Below, piece after piece: positions 62,590 through 64,000 of a stretch of DNA of 64,000 nt. The DNA is from Shewanella basaltis (lineage in GTDB: Bacteria; Pseudomonadota; Gammaproteobacteria; Enterobacterales; Shewanellaceae), in contig NZ_JAKILA010000005.1 in assembly GCF_023283885.1 (NCBI RefSeq), positions 62,001-126,000 of the forward strand. The letters are read 5' to 3'. The notes beneath the pieces are model-generated. The model did not search any database. It had not been told where the DNA came from and saw only the letters and a program-made list of their open reading frames with translations. The first letter of the stretch is position 1; each line of letters begins with the position of its first letter. The position numbers were made by a program, and so were the translations under genes.

Positions 62590-63126
62590 CTAATGTGTGT
62601 GTAAATAATCGGCATTAATCAAGGATAATGGAAAATGGCTTGGGCAAGATTTGGCTTGGTTATGTTGGGTTACGTTTTCAGTTGTGTTTTCGTTCAATAA
62701 ACCAGCCTGTTGAATATAATCATCAATACTGTTGAGTACCAAAGGACTGCGTAATTGACTACCTAACTCGCTAATTTGTGTTCGAGACAACCAATGAGTG
62801 CGGGTAATGGCGCTGTCAAGAGGTGTGGCTTTAAGTGGTTGTTCAAGGTTAATACAAAAAGTGTAACGTACAAATGCGAGTGTATCACTGGCACTAAATT
62901 GATAAATACCGACAATGGCTTGCGGTGTAATGGCAAGTCCTGTTTCTTCTAAAATTTCTCGTGAACAGGCATCAATCAGTGACTCGTTGGCTTCTAAATG
63001 TCCTGCAGGTTGATTAAATTTAACCAGGCCATCTATCATTTCTTCAACCAGTAAAAACTGCCCTTGGCTGTGGATCACACAAGCAACCGTGGTATTAGGT
63101 TTGTAACGTTGAGTCATCTGTTTCAC
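62590..63126 (-). CDS. nudJ: NUDIX phosphatase NudJ
   Basis: 178 residues. The Nudix box is AGHLEANESLIDACSREILE followed by ETG; the N-terminal YKPNTTVACVIHSQGQFLLV and the ending FVRYTFCINLEQPLKATPLD fit NudJ, a hydroxymethylpyrimidine-pyrophosphate/nucleoside phosphatase. The C-terminal 25 residues (LLNENTTENVTQHNQ and on) extend beyond the usual ~150-residue family and look unstructured. It lies between rluE and mnmA, as in E. coli, 42 bp after rluE. Confidence 0.9.
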   Translation of the reverse strand: MKQMTQRYKPNTTVACVIHSQGQFLLVEEMIDGLVKFNQPAGHLEANESLIDACSREILEETGLAITPQAIVGIYQFSASDTLAFVRYTFCINLEQPLKATPLDSAITRTHWLSRTQISELGSQLRSPLVLNSIDDYIQQAGLLNENTTENVTQHNQAKSCPSHFPLSLINADYLHTH

Positions 63127-63168
63127 TCCCTTTTTTAGTGCTTGGCCTGTGTTATTTATGGTTAATGA

Positions 63169-63837
63169 TTAACGTTGGCTGATTTGTTTGTATTGTCCAC
63201 TTTGTAAATCATCTAGACACCATTGACCTATTTTATAACGGATTAATCTTAAGGTTGGGTGGCCCACATGAGCAGTCATTCGTCTTACTTGACGATTTCG
63301 ACCTTCGCAAATTTGCACTTCAAGCCAGGTTGTTGGTATTGATTTTCGCTCACGCACCGGTGGTACTCTTGGCCAAATATTCGGGGGATCCATCTTTTTT
63401 ACTTTTGCAGGTAACGTCATGCCGTCTTTGAGAACCACGCCGTCCGATAATGATTTTATAGCCGATTCGCAGGGTTCTCCTTCTACTTGTACCCAGTAGG
63501 TTTTAAAGGTTTTTTTATTGGGCTGGGTTAACTGTGCCTGTAATTTGCCATCGTTTGTTAACAGCAATAAACCTTCGCTATCTCTATCTAAACGCCCTGC
63601 AGCATACACATCTGGAATTGCAATAAAGTCTTTAAGTGTTTGTCTGCCAGCCTCATCTGTAAATTGGCACAACACATCAAAAGGTTTATTAAATAGCACA
63701 ATAACCGGTTGCGTGGTTGCAGGTTTATTGTTTGTTTTACGTGGGAGACGGCGTTTGTTAGCAAAACGCCCCCCTATAGAATTTGGGTGTTTTTTGGTCT
63801 GTTTTTTAAGCGAGTTAACTTTACCGGCATTTGACAT
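63169..63837 (-). CDS. rluE: 23S rRNA pseudouridine synthase E
   Basis: 222 residues. A basic N-terminal tail ([20 protein letters not shown]) leads to the RsuA/RluB/E/F core: [20 protein letters not shown], catalytic Asp in [19 protein letters not shown], and [20 protein letters not shown]. RluE makes one pseudouridine in 23S rRNA. First gene of the leftward rluE-nudJ-mnmA-hflD-purB series. The 163 bp to its right (63838-64000) hold only its promoter region in this window. Confidence 0.93.
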   Translation of the reverse strand: MSNAGKVNSLKKQTKKHPNSIGGRFANKRRLPRKTNNKPATTQPVIVLFNKPFDVLCQFTDEAGRQTLKDFIAIPDVYAAGRLDRDSEGLLLLTNDGKLQAQLTQPNKKTFKTYWVQVEGEPCESAIKSLSDGVVLKDGMTLPAKVKKMDPPNIWPRVPPVRERKSIPTTWLEVQICEGRNRQVRRMTAHVGHPTLRLIRYKIGQWCLDDLQSGQYKQISQR

Positions 63838-64000
63838 AAACGTTTAGATGACATCCTTTGTTGGACATAACACGGGGACAAGCGAACGATTTTGGTATTT
63901 TTTATGATAGTTTACTGTGTATTCGCCCTTAGTGGAATTTGAAAATGAGCAATTATGATCTATGATGTCCGCCTAAAAATTGTGATCTGTACCTAATTAC

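Noticed and set aside
63945..63965. ATGAGCAATTATGAT near the right edge, considered as the start of icd or another rightward gene
   Set aside because: The frame hits TGA after six codons, and the other nearby ATG also ends within 13 codons.

Overview
The window looks like chromosomal DNA of a Shewanella-type marine gammaproteobacterium. The evidence is A+T-rich base composition, the aroH-ppsR-ppsA-ydiJ neighbourhood, an rluE-nudJ-mnmA-hflD-purB operon, a HexR-like operator (HexR is the central-carbon regulator characterised in Shewanella), many c-di-GMP enzymes, a RegB/RegA redox pair, and small interspersed inverted-repeat elements. I see no rRNA, tRNA, CRISPR array, phage or intact transposase gene. 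No database search was run, so family names rest on recognised motifs.

Layout. 1-5.3 kb: the start of a NarL/LuxR-type response regulator, an acyl-CoA thioesterase, a Rho-binding antiterminator (rof), a SixA-like phosphatase and an HD-GYP protein, separated by a cluster of MITE-like repeats. 5.4-14.3 kb: aroH and ppsR read left, and ppsA, ydiJ, a DUF1285 gene and a MarR gene read right. This is a PEP, aromatic and lactate/2-hydroxyacid node with a HexR-like site between ppsR and ppsA. 14.8-18.7 kb: a methyltransferase, then a leftward three-gene operon of VTC polyphosphate-polymerase domain, DUF4956 membrane protein and OprO/P-like porin. 19.5-24.7 kb: a polyol-type ABC importer with an outer-membrane partner but no catabolic genes. 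25-36 kb: NAD(P)H-hydrate dehydratase, MFS transporter, peroxiredoxin-like protein, several LysR/AraC regulators each with an adjacent target gene, an acyltransferase, a second HD-GYP protein, a tandem SnoaL-like protein, a PACE-type exporter and a small secreted protein.

36.5-48.2 kb: a desaturase with its own ferredoxin reductase, dps, a hydratase, a TetR gene, an alanine/sodium symporter, RegB/RegA, two NUDIX/oxidoreductase-type genes, a monooxygenase-like gene and a LysR gene. 48.2-57.8 kb: a 7TMR-DISM diguanylate cyclase, a TonB-like TPR protein, a CBS protein, a two-domain acyltransferase resembling the ornithine-lipid synthase OlsF with a neighbouring phosphoesterase, leucine dehydrogenase and DUF4826. 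58-63.8 kb: ribosomal oxygenase roxA/ycfD and the purB operon.

The most unusual material is the repeat content. One ~280-bp family (A) ends in CTAGGG/CCCTAG and occurs as four clear copies plus one decayed copy. One copy carries a nested second family (B) with a 3-bp target duplication. Copies sit directly at the 5' ends of rof and an HD-GYP gene, and the decayed copy supplies the stop codon of regB and separates it from regA. A third family (C, with ATACCATT ends) occurs in two full copies and at least one fragment. The VTC-DUF4956-porin operon, the OlsF-like enzyme, a Met/His-rich loop in RegB and an 8-bp microsatellite upstream of an AraC gene are the other main leads.
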